64,000 nucleotides of DNA. It comes from Pseudomonas grimontii. GTDB lineage: Bacteria > Pseudomonadota > Gammaproteobacteria > Pseudomonadales > Pseudomonadaceae. The notes beneath the pieces are model-generated. The model was not told where the DNA came from, searched no databases, and worked only from the letters and a program-made list of their open reading frames with translations. Each line of letters starts with the position of its first letter. Within the stretch, counting starts at the first letter, position 1. Below, piece by piece: positions 30,620 to 40,795 of this stretch. The position numbers and the translations under genes were made by a program. The stretch lies in the NCBI RefSeq assembly GCF_007858185.1, contig NZ_VFES01000001.1, positions 62,001 to 126,000 on the forward strand. The letters run 5' to 3'.

Positions 30620-30910
30620 TTATTCGGGCGCTTGCGCACACCAGCCGCAGGCAAAGGGCTGACCTATTTTTTCCAGGCGCTGCGCGGCGTCGAGTACCCA
30701 GGCGCGCGACTGCCACGGCGGCAGGTGGCGCAGGTGCTGGGTATGGCCGCAAGACAGCGCGGCAACCCAGTGACCCTCCTCGTCCTGGTGGAAACCGATG
30801 ATCAAGGATGCCGTTGATCGGCCCCGTCCGTCCGGGTTCTGTTCGCTTTCGGGCAAATCCTTGTTTAGACTTGTCCGTTCTTCATTCTTATGCAAAAGGT
30901 CTCGCCCCAT
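30620..30910 (-). CDS. DUF3565 small protein
   Basis: The conserved part IIGFHQDEEGHWVAALSCGHTQHLRHLPPWQSRAWV and the FACGWC end define the DUF3565 family, a likely zinc-binding domain (Cys-His pairs) of unknown function. With the ATG at 30910 it has 96 residues; a TTG at 30805 would give a 61-residue protein containing only the domain. No good ribosome binding site is seen for either. The ATG version would overlap the first bases of the divergent slyD-like gene. Confidence 0.7.
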   Translation of the reverse strand: MGRDLLHKNEERTSLNKDLPESEQNPDGRGRSTASLIIGFHQDEEGHWVAALSCGHTQHLRHLPPWQSRAWVLDAAQRLEKIGQPFACGWCAQAPE

Positions 30911-31394
30911 GACGATCGCCGCTAACAAGGCTGTCTCCATCGACTATACCCTGACCAACGACGCTGGTGAGGTCATCGACAGCTCAGCCGGCGGCGCGCC
31001 GCTGGTCTACCTGCAAGGCGCGGGTAACATCATCCCAGGCCTGGAAAAGGCTCTGGAAGGCAAGGCTGTCGGCGATGAGCTGAAAGTGTCCGTAGAACCT
31101 GAAGATGCCTACGGCGAATACTCCGCCGAGCTGGTCAGCACCCTGAGCCGCAGCATGTTCGAAGGTGTTGATGAGTTGGAAGTGGGCATGCAGTTCCACG
31201 CTTCCGCGCCGGACGGTCAAATGCAGATCGTCACCATCCGTGACCTGGACGGCGACGATGTCACCGTCGACGGCAACCACCCTCTGGCTGGCCAGCGCCT
31301 GAACTTCCAAGTGAAGATCGTTGCCATCCGCGACGCTTCCCAGGAAGAAGTGGCCCACGGTCATGTCCACGGTGAAGGCGGTCATCACCATTGA
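30909..31394 (+). CDS. SlyD-like FKBP peptidyl-prolyl isomerase
   Basis: A 161-residue protein with a split FKBP domain (VSIDYTLTNDAGEVIDSS; GAGNIIPGLEKALEGKAVGD) and an inserted IF chaperone domain, ending in a short His-rich tail (HGHVHGEGGHHH) that can bind nickel or zinc. It catalyses proline isomerisation and acts as a folding helper, possibly in metal delivery. The tail is shorter than that of E. coli SlyD. Transcription ends at the terminator 25 bases downstream. Confidence 0.9.
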   Translation: MTIAANKAVSIDYTLTNDAGEVIDSSAGGAPLVYLQGAGNIIPGLEKALEGKAVGDELKVSVEPEDAYGEYSAELVSTLSRSMFEGVDELEVGMQFHASAPDGQMQIVTIRDLDGDDVTVDGNHPLAGQRLNFQVKIVAIRDASQEEVAHGHVHGEGGHHH

Positions 31395-31418
31395 TTGATG
31401 TTTTGATCAAGTGGTAGC

Positions 31419-31451
31419 AAAAACGCCCCGACTGGTTCGGGGCGTTTTTTT
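31419..31451 (+). terminator. Rho-independent terminator of the slyD-like gene
   Basis: AAAAACGCCCCG / CGGGGCGTTTTTTT stem with a short loop. Confidence 0.88.
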
Positions 31452-31494
31452 GGGTCTGAAAATGTGGGAGCAGTGGTGTTTTTCAGGCACAAAC

Positions 31495-31528
31495 AAAAAT
31501 GCCCCAGACCTTTCGGTATGGGGCATTT
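31495..31528 (-). terminator. Rho-independent terminator of rpsT
   Basis: The stem AAATGCCCC / GGGGCATTT with a CTTTCGG-type loop, read on the minus strand, lies about 45 bases after the rpsT stop and ends in a T run. Confidence 0.85.
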
Positions 31529-31571
31529 CTTAACTGTTTCGCAACCGGGGTTGCGTTGCAGTTGCTACCAC

Positions 31572-31850
31572 TTAGGCTGCAGCAGGAACGCTCAGAGCCT
31601 TGATGTGGCCATTCAGGCGGCTCTTATGACGAGCGGCCTTGTTCTTGTGGATGATGCCTTTATCGGCCATACGGTCGATAACTGGCACAGCCAGAACGTA
31701 AGCTGCTTGAGCTTTTTCAGCGTCTTTGGTGTCGATGGCTTTAACTACATTCTTGATGTAGGTACGAACCATGGAACGCAGGCTGGCGTTGTGGCTGCGA
31801 CGCTTCTCAGCCTGTTTTGCACGTTTTTTGGCGGAAGGTGTGTTGGCCAC
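31572..31850 (-). CDS. rpsT: 30S ribosomal protein S20
   Basis: The 92-residue, very lysine/arginine-rich protein starts [17 protein letters not shown] after its Met and contains [15 protein letters not shown] and [18 protein letters not shown], the S20 landmarks. It binds 16S rRNA early in 30S assembly. It is transcribed alone from the promoter just upstream and ends at the terminator at 31495-31528, divergent from murJ as is usual in gamma-proteobacteria. Confidence 0.97.
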   Translation of the reverse strand: MANTPSAKKRAKQAEKRRSHNASLRSMVRTYIKNVVKAIDTKDAEKAQAAYVLAVPVIDRMADKGIIHKNKAARHKSRLNGHIKALSVPAAA

Positions 31851-31903
31851 CGTCGAGCTCCTCGAAAGACTTTTTAGGAAATAGCAAACAAAATAGGCCG
31901 CGA

Positions 31904-31932
31904 ATCATGCCGATGACTTGATGTGTTGTCAA
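31904..31932 (-). promoter_or_regulatory. Sigma-70 promoter of rpsT
   Basis: On the minus strand TTGACA (complement of 31927-31932) and CATGAT (complement of 31904-31909) are 17 bases apart, about 55 bases before the rpsT ATG. Confidence 0.68.
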
Positions 31933-32103
31933 GGCCGGCTGATGCGAACTGCTGAGTGGTCGATCTGAAGAGGCGGGTGATTTATTTCCGGCGCTTGACC
32001 TGTAAACTCGCGAGCTTTGGCGCTGTGCTGTTGCAGGCGCGCAGTATCGCATAAGTGGGCGCTTAGTTCGCCTGCTCTTTATCTATAGGCGCAAACTCTT
32101 TCA

Positions 32104-33642
32104 ATGAATCTGCTCAAATCGTTGGCTGCCGTCAGCTCTATCACGATGATCTCCCGGGTTTTGGGGTTTGTGCGTGACACCCTGCTGGCGCGTATTTTTG
32201 GCGCGAGCATGGCCACGGATGCGTTCTTTATTGCGTTTAAACTGCCGAACCTGCTGCGGCGGATCTTTGCCGAGGGCGCATTTTCCCAGGCGTTCGTGCC
32301 AATTCTGGCCGAGTACAAGACCCAGCAGGGGGAGGAGGCGACCCGTACTTTCATCGCCTACGTCTCGGGCCTGCTCACCCTGGTGTTGATGCTGGTGACC
32401 ATCGTCGGCATGTTCGCCGCGCCTTGGGTGATCTGGGCCACGGCGCCGGGTTTTGCCAATACCCCGGAAAAATTCGCGCTGACCACTGATCTGTTGCGGG
32501 TGACCTTTCCTTATATATTACTGATCTCGCTGTCATCCCTGGCGGGTGCGATCCTCAACACCTGGAACCGTTTCTCGGTACCGGCGTTCGTGCCGACGCT
32601 GCTTAACGTCAGCATGATTATCTTTGCGCTGTTCCTGACCCCTTACTTCGATCCGCCGGTCATGGCCCTTGGCTGGGCCGTGCTGGCCGGTGGCCTGGCG
32701 CAGTTGCTCTACCAGCTGCCGCACCTGAAAAAGATCGGCATGCTCGTATTGCCGCGCCTGAACCTCAAGGACACCGGCGTCTGGCGCGTGATGCGCAATA
32801 TGCTGCCGGCGATCCTTGGCGTATCGGTGAGCCAGATTTCCCTGATCATCAACACCGCGTTCGCCTCGCTGCTGGTATCCGGCTCGGTGTCATGGATGTA
32901 TTACGCGGACCGCCTCATGGAGTTACCGTCCGGTGTGCTGGGCGTGGCCCTCGGCACCATTTTGCTGCCGACGCTGGCGCGCACCTATGCCAGCAAGGAT
33001 CGCCAGGAATACTCGCGCATCCTCGATTGGGGGCTGCGCCTGTGCTTCGTCCTGGTATTGCCGTGCGCACTGGCCTTGGGGATCCTGGCCGAGCCGCTGA
33101 CAGTGTCGCTGTTCCAATACGGGCAATTCGATGCACATGATGCGTTGATGACCCAGCATGCGCTGGTGGCTTATTCCGTCGGCCTGCTCGGCATTATCGT
33201 GATCAAGGTGCTGGCGCCTGGTTTTTATGCCCAGCAAAACATCCGCACGCCGGTAAAGATCGCGATCTTCACCCTGATCGTCACGCAACTGCTCAACCTG
33301 GTGTTTATCGGCCCGCTGGCCCACGCCGGCCTGGCCCTGGCCATCAGTGCTGGTGCGTGCATTAATGCCGGCCTGCTGTTTTATCAGTTGCGCAAACAAC
33401 AGATGTTCCAGCCTCAGCCTGGCTGGGGCATGTTCGCCCTCAAGTTGCTGGTGGCCGTTGCAATGATGTCGGCGGTACTGCTCGGCCTGATGCATTTCAT
33501 GCCTGCCTGGGATGAAGGTCATATGCTGGAGCGCTTCATGCGCCTGGGCGCTCTGGTTGTGGCCGGTGTGGTGGTGTACTTCGGGATGTTGCTGCTACAA
33601 GGCTTCCGCCTGCGGGATTTCAATCGCAAGTCATTGAGTTAG
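32104..33642 (+). CDS. murJ: Lipid II flippase MurJ
   Basis: A 512-residue integral membrane protein with about 14 membrane segments. It opens with [23 protein letters not shown], with the basic residues conserved in MurJ, and contains [18 protein letters not shown], another family motif. It flips lipid II to the periplasmic face for peptidoglycan assembly. The ATG at 32104 directly begins the conserved region. A 9-bp hairpin follows 11 bases after the stop. Confidence 0.96.
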   Translation: MNLLKSLAAVSSITMISRVLGFVRDTLLARIFGASMATDAFFIAFKLPNLLRRIFAEGAFSQAFVPILAEYKTQQGEEATRTFIAYVSGLLTLVLMLVTIVGMFAAPWVIWATAPGFANTPEKFALTTDLLRVTFPYILLISLSSLAGAILNTWNRFSVPAFVPTLLNVSMIIFALFLTPYFDPPVMALGWAVLAGGLAQLLYQLPHLKKIGMLVLPRLNLKDTGVWRVMRNMLPAILGVSVSQISLIINTAFASLLVSGSVSWMYYADRLMELPSGVLGVALGTILLPTLARTYASKDRQEYSRILDWGLRLCFVLVLPCALALGILAEPLTVSLFQYGQFDAHDALMTQHALVAYSVGLLGIIVIKVLAPGFYAQQNIRTPVKIAIFTLIVTQLLNLVFIGPLAHAGLALAISAGACINAGLLFYQLRKQQMFQPQPGWGMFALKLLVAVAMMSAVLLGLMHFMPAWDEGHMLERFMRLGALVVAGVVVYFGMLLLQGFRLRDFNRKSLS

Positions 33643-33653
33643 AGAGTTTGCCG

Positions 33654-33675
33654 CGATAAAACGGTTGTTTTATCG
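33654..33675. other. Perfect 9-bp hairpin with a GGTT loop after murJ
   Basis: CGATAAAAC (33654-33662), GGTT, GTTTTATCG (33667-33675). There is no T run, so it is a weak terminator or an RNA-processing or stability element in the murJ-ribF gap. Confidence 0.5.
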
Positions 33676-33727
33676 ATTCGATCCATTTGCCCTGCGCTGT
33701 TGCCTGTCGTCCGGGGCCGGGTGTGGT

Positions 33728-33733
33728 TATAAT
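33728..33733 (+). promoter_or_regulatory. -10 element (TATAAT) of ribF-ileS-lspA
   Basis: A perfect TATAAT preceded by GGT lies 29 bases before the ribF start. No clear -35 box is present at 16-18 bases; TGTCGT at 33705-33710 is the best positioned, a weak match. Confidence 0.5.
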
Positions 33734-33761
33734 CGACCACTTTATGAGCAAGAAGCGCGTT

Positions 33762-34700
33762 ATGCAGCTGGTTCGAGGTCTCCACAACCTGCGCCCTGAA
33801 CATCGGGGCTGCGTCGCCACTATTGGCAACTTTGACGGTGTTCACCGTGGCCACCAGGCTATCCTGGCCCGGCTGCGCGAGCGTGCGGTCGAGTTGGACG
33901 TACCTAGCTGCGTGGTGATTTTTGAGCCACAGCCGCGGGAATATTTCACCCCGGAAACGGCGCCGGCACGTCTGGCCCGCTTGCGGGACAAACTGCAACT
34001 GCTGGCTGAAGAAGGTGTGGACCGAGTCCTCTGTCTGGCTTTCAACCAGCGTTTGCAGAGTCTCAGTGCCGCCGAGTTCGTTGATCGTATCCTCGTCGAT
34101 GGTCTCGGCGTACAGCACCTGGAGGTCGGCGACGACTTCCGTTTCGGGTGCGACCGCGTAGGCGATTTCGATTTCCTGCAACAGGCTGGTATCCAGCAGG
34201 GGTTTACCGTCGAAGCCGCACAAACCGTCGAACTCGATGGCCTGCGCGTGAGCAGCACCCAGGTGCGTAACGCCCTGGCCGCTGCCGACTTCGCCTTGGC
34301 CGAGCGCTTGCTCGGTCGCCCGTTCCGCATTGCCGGGCGGGTATTGCATGGCCAGAAGCTGGCGCGCCAACTGGGCACGCCAACCGCCAACGTGCAACTC
34401 AAGCGCCGTCGTGTACCGCTGACCGGGGTTTACCTGGTGAGTGTCGACATTGACGGCCAGCCGTGGTCGGGAGTCGCCAATATAGGCGTCAGACCCACGG
34501 TTGCAGGTGATGGCAAGGCCCACCTGGAAGTTCACCTTTTGGATTTTGCCGGTGATCTGTATGACCGGCGTTTGACGGTGGTTTTCCACCAGAAGCTGCG
34601 TGAAGAGCAGCGTTTCGCCTCGCTTGAGGCGTTGAAAACGGCGATCAATGCGGATGTCGCCGCCGCCCGTGCACTAGCCGCACCTAGCGCCCATCGCTAA
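33762..34700 (+). CDS. ribF: Bifunctional riboflavin kinase / FAD synthetase
   Basis: Makes FMN and FAD from riboflavin. The 312-residue protein has the N-terminal nucleotidyltransferase motifs TIGNFDGVHRGHQ (about residues 17-29) and, after VSSTQVRNALA, the C-terminal kinase domain with GQKLARQLGTPTANV. The ATG at 33762 gives the usual Pseudomonas N-terminus MQLVRGLHNLRP; another in-frame ATG lies 18 bases upstream. It heads the ribF-ileS-lspA-fkpB gene set. Confidence 0.95.
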   Translation: MQLVRGLHNLRPEHRGCVATIGNFDGVHRGHQAILARLRERAVELDVPSCVVIFEPQPREYFTPETAPARLARLRDKLQLLAEEGVDRVLCLAFNQRLQSLSAAEFVDRILVDGLGVQHLEVGDDFRFGCDRVGDFDFLQQAGIQQGFTVEAAQTVELDGLRVSSTQVRNALAAADFALAERLLGRPFRIAGRVLHGQKLARQLGTPTANVQLKRRRVPLTGVYLVSVDIDGQPWSGVANIGVRPTVAGDGKAHLEVHLLDFAGDLYDRRLTVVFHQKLREEQRFASLEALKTAINADVAAARALAAPSAHR

Positions 34701-34714
34701 CCGAAGAGCCTTAA

Positions 34715-37546
34715 ATGACCGACTATAAAGCCACGCTAAACCTTCCGGACACCGCCTTCCCAATGAAGGCCGGCCTGCCACAGCGCGAACCGCAGATCCT
34801 GCAGCGCTGGGACAGTATTGGCCTGTACGGAAAGTTGCGCGAAATTGGCAAGGATCGTCCGAAATTCGTCCTGCACGACGGCCCTCCTTATGCCAACGGC
34901 ACGATTCACATCGGTCATGCGCTGAACAAGATTCTCAAGGACATGATCCTGCGCTCGAAAACCCTTTCGGGCTTCGATGCGCCTTATGTCCCGGGCTGGG
35001 ACTGTCACGGCCTGCCGATCGAACACAAGGTCGAAGTGACCTACGGCAAGAACCTGGGCGCCGATAAAACCCGCGAACTGTGCCGTGCCTACGCTGCCGA
35101 GCAGATCGAAGGGCAGAAGTCCGAGTTCATCCGCCTGGGTGTGCTGGGCGAGTGGGACAACCCCTACAAAACCATGAACTTCAAGAACGAGGCCGGTGAA
35201 ATCCGTGCCTTGGCCGAAATCGTCAAGGGCGGTTTCGTGTTCAAGGGCCTCAAGCCCGTGAACTGGTGCTTCGATTGCGGCTCGGCCCTGGCTGAAGCGG
35301 AAGTCGAATACGAAGACAAGAAGTCTTCCACCATCGACGTAGCCTTCCCGATTGCCGACGACGCCAAGCTGGCCCAGGCGTTCGGCCTGGCAAGCCTGAG
35401 CAAACCGGCTGCCATCGTGATCTGGACCACCACCCCGTGGACTATCCCCGCCAACCAGGCGCTGAACGTGCACCCGGAATTCACCTACGCCCTGGTGGAC
35501 GTCGGTGATCGCCTGCTGGTGCTCGCCGAGGAAATGGTCGAAGCGTGCCTCGCTCGCTACGAACTGCAAGGTTCGGTGATCGCCACCACCACCGGTTCCG
35601 CGCTGGAGCTGATCAACTTCCGTCACCCGTTCTATGACCGTCTGTCGCCGGTGTACCTGGCTGACTACGTTGAATTGGGTTCGGGTACTGGCGTGGTTCA
35701 CTGCTCGCCCGCCTATGGCGTGGACGACTTTGTGATCTGCAAGAAGTACGGCCTGGTCAACGATGACATCATCAACCCGGTGCAAAGCAATGGCGTTTAT
35801 GTGCCTTCGTTGGAGTTCTTCGGCGGCCAGTTCATCTTCAAGGCCGACCAGCCGATCATCGACAAGCTGCGTGAAGTCGGTGCGCTGATGCAAACCGACA
35901 CCATCAAGCACAGCTACATGCACTGCTGGCGCCACAAGACTCCGCTGATCTACCGTGCCACGGCGCAGTGGTTCATCGGCATGGACAAAGCGCCAACCAG
36001 CGGCGACACCCTGCGTGTGCGCTCGCTCAAGGCCATCGAAGACACCAAGTTCGTCCCGGCCTGGGGCCAGGCGCGCCTGCACTCGATGATCGCCAACCGT
36101 CCGGACTGGTGCATCTCCCGTCAACGCAACTGGGGTGTGCCGATCCCGTTCTTCCTTAACAAGGAAAGCGGCGAGCTGCACCCACGCACCGTCGAGCTGA
36201 TGGAAGTGGTGGCCCAGCGTGTTGAACAGGAAGGCATCGAAGCCTGGTTCAAGCTGGACGCCGCCGAGCTGCTGGGCGACGAAGCACCGCTGTACGACAA
36301 GATCAGCGACACCCTCGACGTGTGGTTCGACTCGGGCACCACCCATTGGCACGTACTGCGCGGCTCGCACCCAATGGGTCACGAGACCGGCCCGCGTGCC
36401 GACCTGTACCTGGAAGGCTCCGACCAACACCGTGGCTGGTTCCATTCCTCGTTGCTGACCGGTTGCGCCATCGACGACCACGCCCCGTACCGCGAGCTGC
36501 TGACCCACGGCTTCACCGTCGATGAGACGGGCCGCAAGATGTCCAAGTCGCTGAAGAACGTGATCGAGCCGAAAAAGATCAACGACACGCTGGGCGCCGA
36601 CATCATGCGCCTGTGGGTGGCCTCGACCGACTACTCGGGCGAGATCGCTGTGTCGGACCAGATCCTGGCCCGTAGCGCCGATGCCTACCGCCGTATCCGT
36701 AATACCGCGCGCTTCCTGCTGTCGAACCTGACTGGTTTCAACCCGGCTACCGATATCCTGCCGGCCGAGGACATGCTCGCCCTGGACCGTTGGGCCGTGG
36801 ACCGTACCCTGTTGCTGCAGCGCGAGTTGCAAGAGCACTACGGCGAATACCGCTTCTGGAACGTGTACTCGAAGATCCACAACTTCTGCGTGCAGGAACT
36901 GGGTGGTTTCTACCTCGACATCATCAAGGACCGCCAGTACACCACCGGCGCCAACAGCAAGGCCCGCCGTTCGGCGCAGACCGCGCTGTACCATATCTCC
37001 GAAGCGCTGGTGCGCTGGATCGCCCCGATCCTGGCCTTCACCGCCGACGAACTGTGGGAATACCTGCCGGGCGAGCGTAACGAGTCCGTCATGCTTAACA
37101 CCTGGTACGAAGGCTTGACCGAACTGCCGGCCGACTTCGAACTGGGCCGCGAGTACTGGGAAGGCGTCATGGCCGTCAAGGTTGCGGTGAACAAGGAGCT
37201 GGAAGTTCAGCGTGCGGCCAAGGCCGTCGGTGGCAACCTCCAGGCCGAAGTCACCCTGTTTGCGGAGGAAGGCCTGACTGCCGACCTGACCAAGCTGAGC
37301 AACGAGCTGCGCTTCGTGTTGATCACGTCCACTGCGAGCCTGGCACCGTTTGCACAGGCACCGGTGGACGCCGTGGCCACCGAAGTACCGGGCCTCAAGC
37401 TCAAAGTGGTCAAGTCGGCCTTCCCTAAGTGCGCCCGCTGCTGGCACTGCCGTGAAGACGTCGGGGTGAACCCTGAGCATCCGGAAATCTGCGGTCGTTG
37501 CGTCGACAACATCTCCGGTGAAGGCGAGGTTCGCCACTATGCCTAA
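34715..37546 (+). CDS. ileS: Isoleucyl-tRNA synthetase
   Basis: A 943-residue class I synthetase. The HIGH motif is in [18 protein letters not shown] (near residue 65), the editing domain in the middle ([14 protein letters not shown]), the KMSKS motif in [10 protein letters not shown] (near 605), and a C-terminal zinc finger with CARCWHC and CGRC. It is of the bacterial, mupirocin-sensitive type judged by the C-terminal zinc domain. Its last 8 bases overlap the lspA start. Confidence 0.98.
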   Translation: MTDYKATLNLPDTAFPMKAGLPQREPQILQRWDSIGLYGKLREIGKDRPKFVLHDGPPYANGTIHIGHALNKILKDMILRSKTLSGFDAPYVPGWDCHGLPIEHKVEVTYGKNLGADKTRELCRAYAAEQIEGQKSEFIRLGVLGEWDNPYKTMNFKNEAGEIRALAEIVKGGFVFKGLKPVNWCFDCGSALAEAEVEYEDKKSSTIDVAFPIADDAKLAQAFGLASLSKPAAIVIWTTTPWTIPANQALNVHPEFTYALVDVGDRLLVLAEEMVEACLARYELQGSVIATTTGSALELINFRHPFYDRLSPVYLADYVELGSGTGVVHCSPAYGVDDFVICKKYGLVNDDIINPVQSNGVYVPSLEFFGGQFIFKADQPIIDKLREVGALMQTDTIKHSYMHCWRHKTPLIYRATAQWFIGMDKAPTSGDTLRVRSLKAIEDTKFVPAWGQARLHSMIANRPDWCISRQRNWGVPIPFFLNKESGELHPRTVELMEVVAQRVEQEGIEAWFKLDAAELLGDEAPLYDKISDTLDVWFDSGTTHWHVLRGSHPMGHETGPRADLYLEGSDQHRGWFHSSLLTGCAIDDHAPYRELLTHGFTVDETGRKMSKSLKNVIEPKKINDTLGADIMRLWVASTDYSGEIAVSDQILARSADAYRRIRNTARFLLSNLTGFNPATDILPAEDMLALDRWAVDRTLLLQRELQEHYGEYRFWNVYSKIHNFCVQELGGFYLDIIKDRQYTTGANSKARRSAQTALYHISEALVRWIAPILAFTADELWEYLPGERNESVMLNTWYEGLTELPADFELGREYWEGVMAVKVAVNKELEVQRAAKAVGGNLQAEVTLFAEEGLTADLTKLSNELRFVLITSTASLAPFAQAPVDAVATEVPGLKLKVVKSAFPKCARCWHCREDVGVNPEHPEICGRCVDNISGEGEVRHYA

Positions 37547-38051
37547 TGCCGCCAGTCGTTTCGGACGTCTGGGCTGGCTCGTACTGAGCGTGCTGGTCCT
37601 GGTCATCGACCAGGTCAGCAAGGCTCACTTCGAGGGCTCCCTGGAAATGTTCCAGCAAATCGTGGTGATCCCGGATTATTTCAGCTGGACCCTGGCCTAT
37701 AACACCGGCGCCGCTTTCAGCTTCCTGGCTGACGGTGGTGGCTGGCAGCGCTGGCTGTTCGCCCTGATCGCCGTGGTGGTCAGTGCGGTGCTCGTGGTCT
37801 GGCTCAAGCGCCTGGGCCGCGATGACACCTGGCTGGCCATCGCCTTGGCCTTGGTGCTGGGCGGCGCGCTGGGCAACCTGTACGACCGCATTGCCCTGGG
37901 CCATGTGATCGACTTCATCCTGGTGCATTGGCAGAACCGCCATTACTTCCCGGCGTTCAATTTTGCCGACAGCGCCATCACCGTCGGCGCAATCATGCTG
38001 GCGCTGGACATGTTCAAAAGTAAGAAAACCGGAGAGACCGTCAATGACTGA
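37539..38051 (+). CDS. lspA: Lipoprotein signal peptidase
   Basis: The 170-residue inner-membrane aspartyl protease cleaves signal peptides of diacylated prolipoproteins. Four membrane segments and the conserved [17 protein letters not shown] and [11 protein letters not shown] are present, the last two carrying the catalytic aspartates. The ATG at 37539 overlaps ileS by 8 bases and the stop overlaps fkpB by 8 bases. Its substrates here include the LolB, TPR and BamD lipoproteins encoded in the window. Confidence 0.96.
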   Translation: MPNAASRFGRLGWLVLSVLVLVIDQVSKAHFEGSLEMFQQIVVIPDYFSWTLAYNTGAAFSFLADGGGWQRWLFALIAVVVSAVLVVWLKRLGRDDTWLAIALALVLGGALGNLYDRIALGHVIDFILVHWQNRHYFPAFNFADSAITVGAIMLALDMFKSKKTGETVND

Positions 38052-38496
38052 TCAGGTATTGGCTGAGCAACGCATCGGCCAGAACACGGAAGTCACCTTG
38101 CATTTCGCACTGCGCCTGGAGAATGGCGACACGGTCGACAGCACGTTCGACAAAGCCCCGGCGACCTTCAAGGTCGGCGACGGCAACCTGCTGCCGGGTT
38201 TCGAAGCGGCCCTGTTCGGTTTCAAGGCCGGCGACAAGCGCAACCTGCAGATCCTGCCGGAAAACGCTTTCGGCCAGCCCAACCCGCAAAACGTGCAGAT
38301 CATCCCGCGTTCGCAGTTCCAGGACATGGACCTGTCGGAAGGCTTGCTGGTGATTTTCAACGATGCGGCGAATACCGAGCTGCCCGGTGTGGTCAAAACC
38401 TTCGATGACGCGCAAGTGACCATCGACTTCAATCACCCGTTGGCCGGTAAAACCTTGACGTTCGACGTTGAAATCATCGACGTTAAAGCACTTTGA
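38044..38496 (+). CDS. fkpB: FKBP-type peptidyl-prolyl isomerase FkpB (SlpA-like)
   Basis: A 150-residue SlpA-like FKBP with the N-terminal half domain VTLHFALRLENGDTVDSTFDK, GNLLPGFEAALFGFKAGD and the C-terminal VTIDFNHPLAGKTLTFDVEII. No His-rich tail is present, unlike the other FKBP in this window. It is the fixed neighbour of lspA and ispH in gamma-proteobacteria. Confidence 0.93.
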   Translation: MTDQVLAEQRIGQNTEVTLHFALRLENGDTVDSTFDKAPATFKVGDGNLLPGFEAALFGFKAGDKRNLQILPENAFGQPNPQNVQIIPRSQFQDMDLSEGLLVIFNDAANTELPGVVKTFDDAQVTIDFNHPLAGKTLTFDVEIIDVKAL

Positions 38497-38511
38497 TCAA
38501 CGCCCCGATCT

Positions 38512-38560
38512 AAAATGTGGGAGCGGGCTAGTGTGGGAGGGGGCAAGCCCCTCCCACCTT
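38512..38560. repeat. REP hairpin with an extra partial copy
   Basis: A truncated aatgtgggagcgggc at 38512 abuts a complete gtgtgggagggggc / gcccctcccac palindrome. It separates fkpB from ispH. Confidence 0.7.
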
Positions 38561-38622
38561 CGATCTCTATTGTCAGTTCAGAAGCATCAACTCTGACCCA
38601 AGCGCCAGACACGAGGCACAGC

Positions 38623-39570
38623 ATGCAAATCAAACTCGCCAACCCCCGTGGCTTCTGCGCCGGCGTGGACCGGGCGATCGAAATCGTCAACCGCGCCCTG
38701 GAAGTCTTCGGGCCGCCGATTTATGTGCGCCATGAAGTCGTCCACAACAAGTTCGTGGTCGAAGACCTGCGTGCACGTGGCGCCATCTTTGTCGAAGAGC
38801 TGGAGCAGGTGCCGGACGACGTTATCGTTATCTTCAGCGCCCACGGTGTTTCCCAGGCCGTGCGGACCGAAGCGGCTGGGCGCGGCCTGAAAGTATTCGA
38901 CGCCACCTGTCCGCTGGTCACCAAGGTACATATCGAAGTCGCGCGCTACAGCCGTGACGGTCGTGAATGCATCCTGATCGGCCATGCCGGGCACCCGGAA
39001 GTCGAAGGCACCATGGGCCAATACGACGGCAGCAATGGTGGCGCCATCTACCTTGTGGAAGACGAAAAAGACGTCGCCAGCTTGCATGTGCACAACCCTG
39101 AGCGTTTGGCGTTTGTGACCCAGACCACCTTGTCCATGGACGACACCAGCCGCGTCATCGACGCGCTGCGCAGCCGCTTCCCTGCCATCGGCGGGCCACG
39201 CAAGGACGACATCTGCTATGCCACCCAAAACCGCCAGGATGCAGTCAAGCAACTGGCCGATGAATGCGATGTAGTGCTGGTGGTCGGCAGCCCTAACAGC
39301 TCCAACTCCAACCGTTTGCGCGAGTTGGCCGAACGCATGGCTACACCGGCGTACCTGATCGACGGTGCTGAAGATATGCAGCGCAGCTGGTTCGATGGCG
39401 TCGAGCGTATTGGCATCACGGCGGGCGCTTCGGCCCCGGAAGTCCTGGTGCGCGGCGTCATCCAGCAGTTGCATGCGTGGGGGGCTACGGGCGCCGATGA
39501 GTTGGCCGGTCGTGAAGAGAACATCACTTTCTCCATGCCCAAGGAGCTGCGGGTTCGCTCGCTGCTCTGA
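38623..39570 (+). CDS. ispH: 4-hydroxy-3-methylbut-2-enyl diphosphate reductase
   Basis: Last step of the MEP isoprenoid pathway; a 4Fe-4S enzyme. The three cluster cysteines are in GFCAGV (Cys12), DATCPLV (about Cys96) and [10 protein letters not shown] (about Cys197). The 315 residues are normal. The ATG at 38623 starts [15 protein letters not shown], the standard N-terminus. The 3' end overlaps the converging pseudopilin gene by 47 bases. Confidence 0.97.
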   Translation: MQIKLANPRGFCAGVDRAIEIVNRALEVFGPPIYVRHEVVHNKFVVEDLRARGAIFVEELEQVPDDVIVIFSAHGVSQAVRTEAAGRGLKVFDATCPLVTKVHIEVARYSRDGRECILIGHAGHPEVEGTMGQYDGSNGGAIYLVEDEKDVASLHVHNPERLAFVTQTTLSMDDTSRVIDALRSRFPAIGGPRKDDICYATQNRQDAVKQLADECDVVLVVGSPNSSNSNRLRELAERMATPAYLIDGAEDMQRSWFDGVERIGITAGASAPEVLVRGVIQQLHAWGATGADELAGREENITFSMPKELRVRSLL

Positions 39571-40105
39571 ATACCAGGGTGCCGGAGTAACTCCGGCACA
39601 ACGCCTGTTCGGTTCTATCGCTGCGCAGGCTGATGCGTCCACTGGGCGCCAGCACCACCTGGTGCAGGCTCTGTACCGAGTCCGTGGCGCATATGTGTAC
39701 AGTGCCAGCACGAAAACCTCCCCCAGCAAATACCGGCTCTCCCAGCCCGCTGAAGCGTACCTGGCTTTTGACCGGTCCATTTCCGACTATCGCTACGCGA
39801 CCGCTGCCCTGGCGCTCCAGTAACACCGGGTTGTCGTCGTCCAGATGGCCGCGCCCGCTTACATCCAATACGACCCGCCAACCCTGGCTCCAGTCATCGT
39901 CCAGTGCGTGGATGACCACCGCTCGGTTACGCGTGATGGCTTCAGTGCGTGCGAAGCGAAGCCCGTTCGTCAGTGATTGCGCCGCGCTTTGTTGCTGCTG
40001 TGACTCCAGCAGTCCCATGAAGTTGGGTGTGGCCAGGTGCGCCAGGATGCCGCTCACGATCAGCCCGAGCAGCAGTTCGATCAGGGTGAAACCTCGTTGT
40101 TCCAT
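39524..40105 (-). CDS. FimT/FimU-type pseudopilin (GspH domain)
   Basis: A 193-residue minor pilin. The leader MEQRG is cleaved before [10 protein letters not shown], with Glu at mature position 5, followed by a GspH/FimT domain ([16 protein letters not shown]). It is on the minus strand, divergent from pilV-pilW-pilX-pilE, whereas in P. aeruginosa fimT/fimU and the other minor pilins run the same way. Its last 47 bases overlap ispH on the opposite strand. Confidence 0.85.
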   Translation of the reverse strand: MEQRGFTLIELLLGLIVSGILAHLATPNFMGLLESQQQQSAAQSLTNGLRFARTEAITRNRAVVIHALDDDWSQGWRVVLDVSGRGHLDDDNPVLLERQGSGRVAIVGNGPVKSQVRFSGLGEPVFAGGGFRAGTVHICATDSVQSLHQVVLAPSGRISLRSDRTEQALCRSYSGTLVFRAASEPAAPWAWRK

Positions 40106-40297
40106 AGGCCGTCCCTCCGTGGACGTGCGTAGATAGCAGGTTGAGACATAGGTATAGCGTCCGGCTCGGAGTGTCGAATGATGGCCTTTATGTCCAAAGT
40201 ATTTCCCTTTGTTCCGTGACCAGCGCCGGATAAAAACCGCCGCTAGTCTTGGGTCGCCCCGCAGGGTTTTCCTGCTTTTTTTCGGCCTTCGACACGG

Positions 40298-40795
40298 ATG
40301 ACGCCGGTAATGCTTGTTTGCCTGAAAACCTGTTTCCCCCCGACTTTTCCTCGGTACCAAATCGGCATGACGTTGATCGAAGTGCTGGTGGCGGTGCTGA
40401 TTCTCGCCGTCGGCCTGTTGGGCGCGGTGACGCTCCAACTCAACGCCCTCAAGTACACCGACAGTTCGAGGATGACCAGCCAGGCCAGTTTCATCGCCTA
40501 CGATATGCTCGACCGAATTCGCGCCAATTCCGGTGCCGACTACTCATCGCTCCGTGGCGCTCGGGCGCCGGCCGGTACCACGACCACCAGCGTACGTGAC
40601 CAGGACCTGCATGATTTCGAGGCCAATATTCGCGGTTTTGCCGGGGAGAGCGCCAAAGGCTCGGTGGCGGTCAGTGCAGATGAAGTAACTGTCAGTATCA
40701 GTTGGGATGACAGCCGGGGTGCAAACATGCCTGGCGCGCGGGAAACCTTCACCCTGACCAGTCGCATCGACAATGAACCTGGGGTGACGCAATGA
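40298..40795 (+). CDS. pilV: Type IV pilus minor pilin PilV
   Basis: A 165-residue pseudopilin with the cleavage site IG/MTLIEVLVAVLILAVG. The leader would be unusually long (23 residues from 40298, 19 from the ATG at 40310), so the true start is uncertain; no clear ribosome binding site is visible for either. PilV primes pilus assembly with the other minor pilins. It overlaps pilW by 4 bases. Confidence 0.83.
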   Translation: MTPVMLVCLKTCFPPTFPRYQIGMTLIEVLVAVLILAVGLLGAVTLQLNALKYTDSSRMTSQASFIAYDMLDRIRANSGADYSSLRGARAPAGTTTTSVRDQDLHDFEANIRGFAGESAKGSVAVSADEVTVSISWDDSRGANMPGARETFTLTSRIDNEPGVTQ

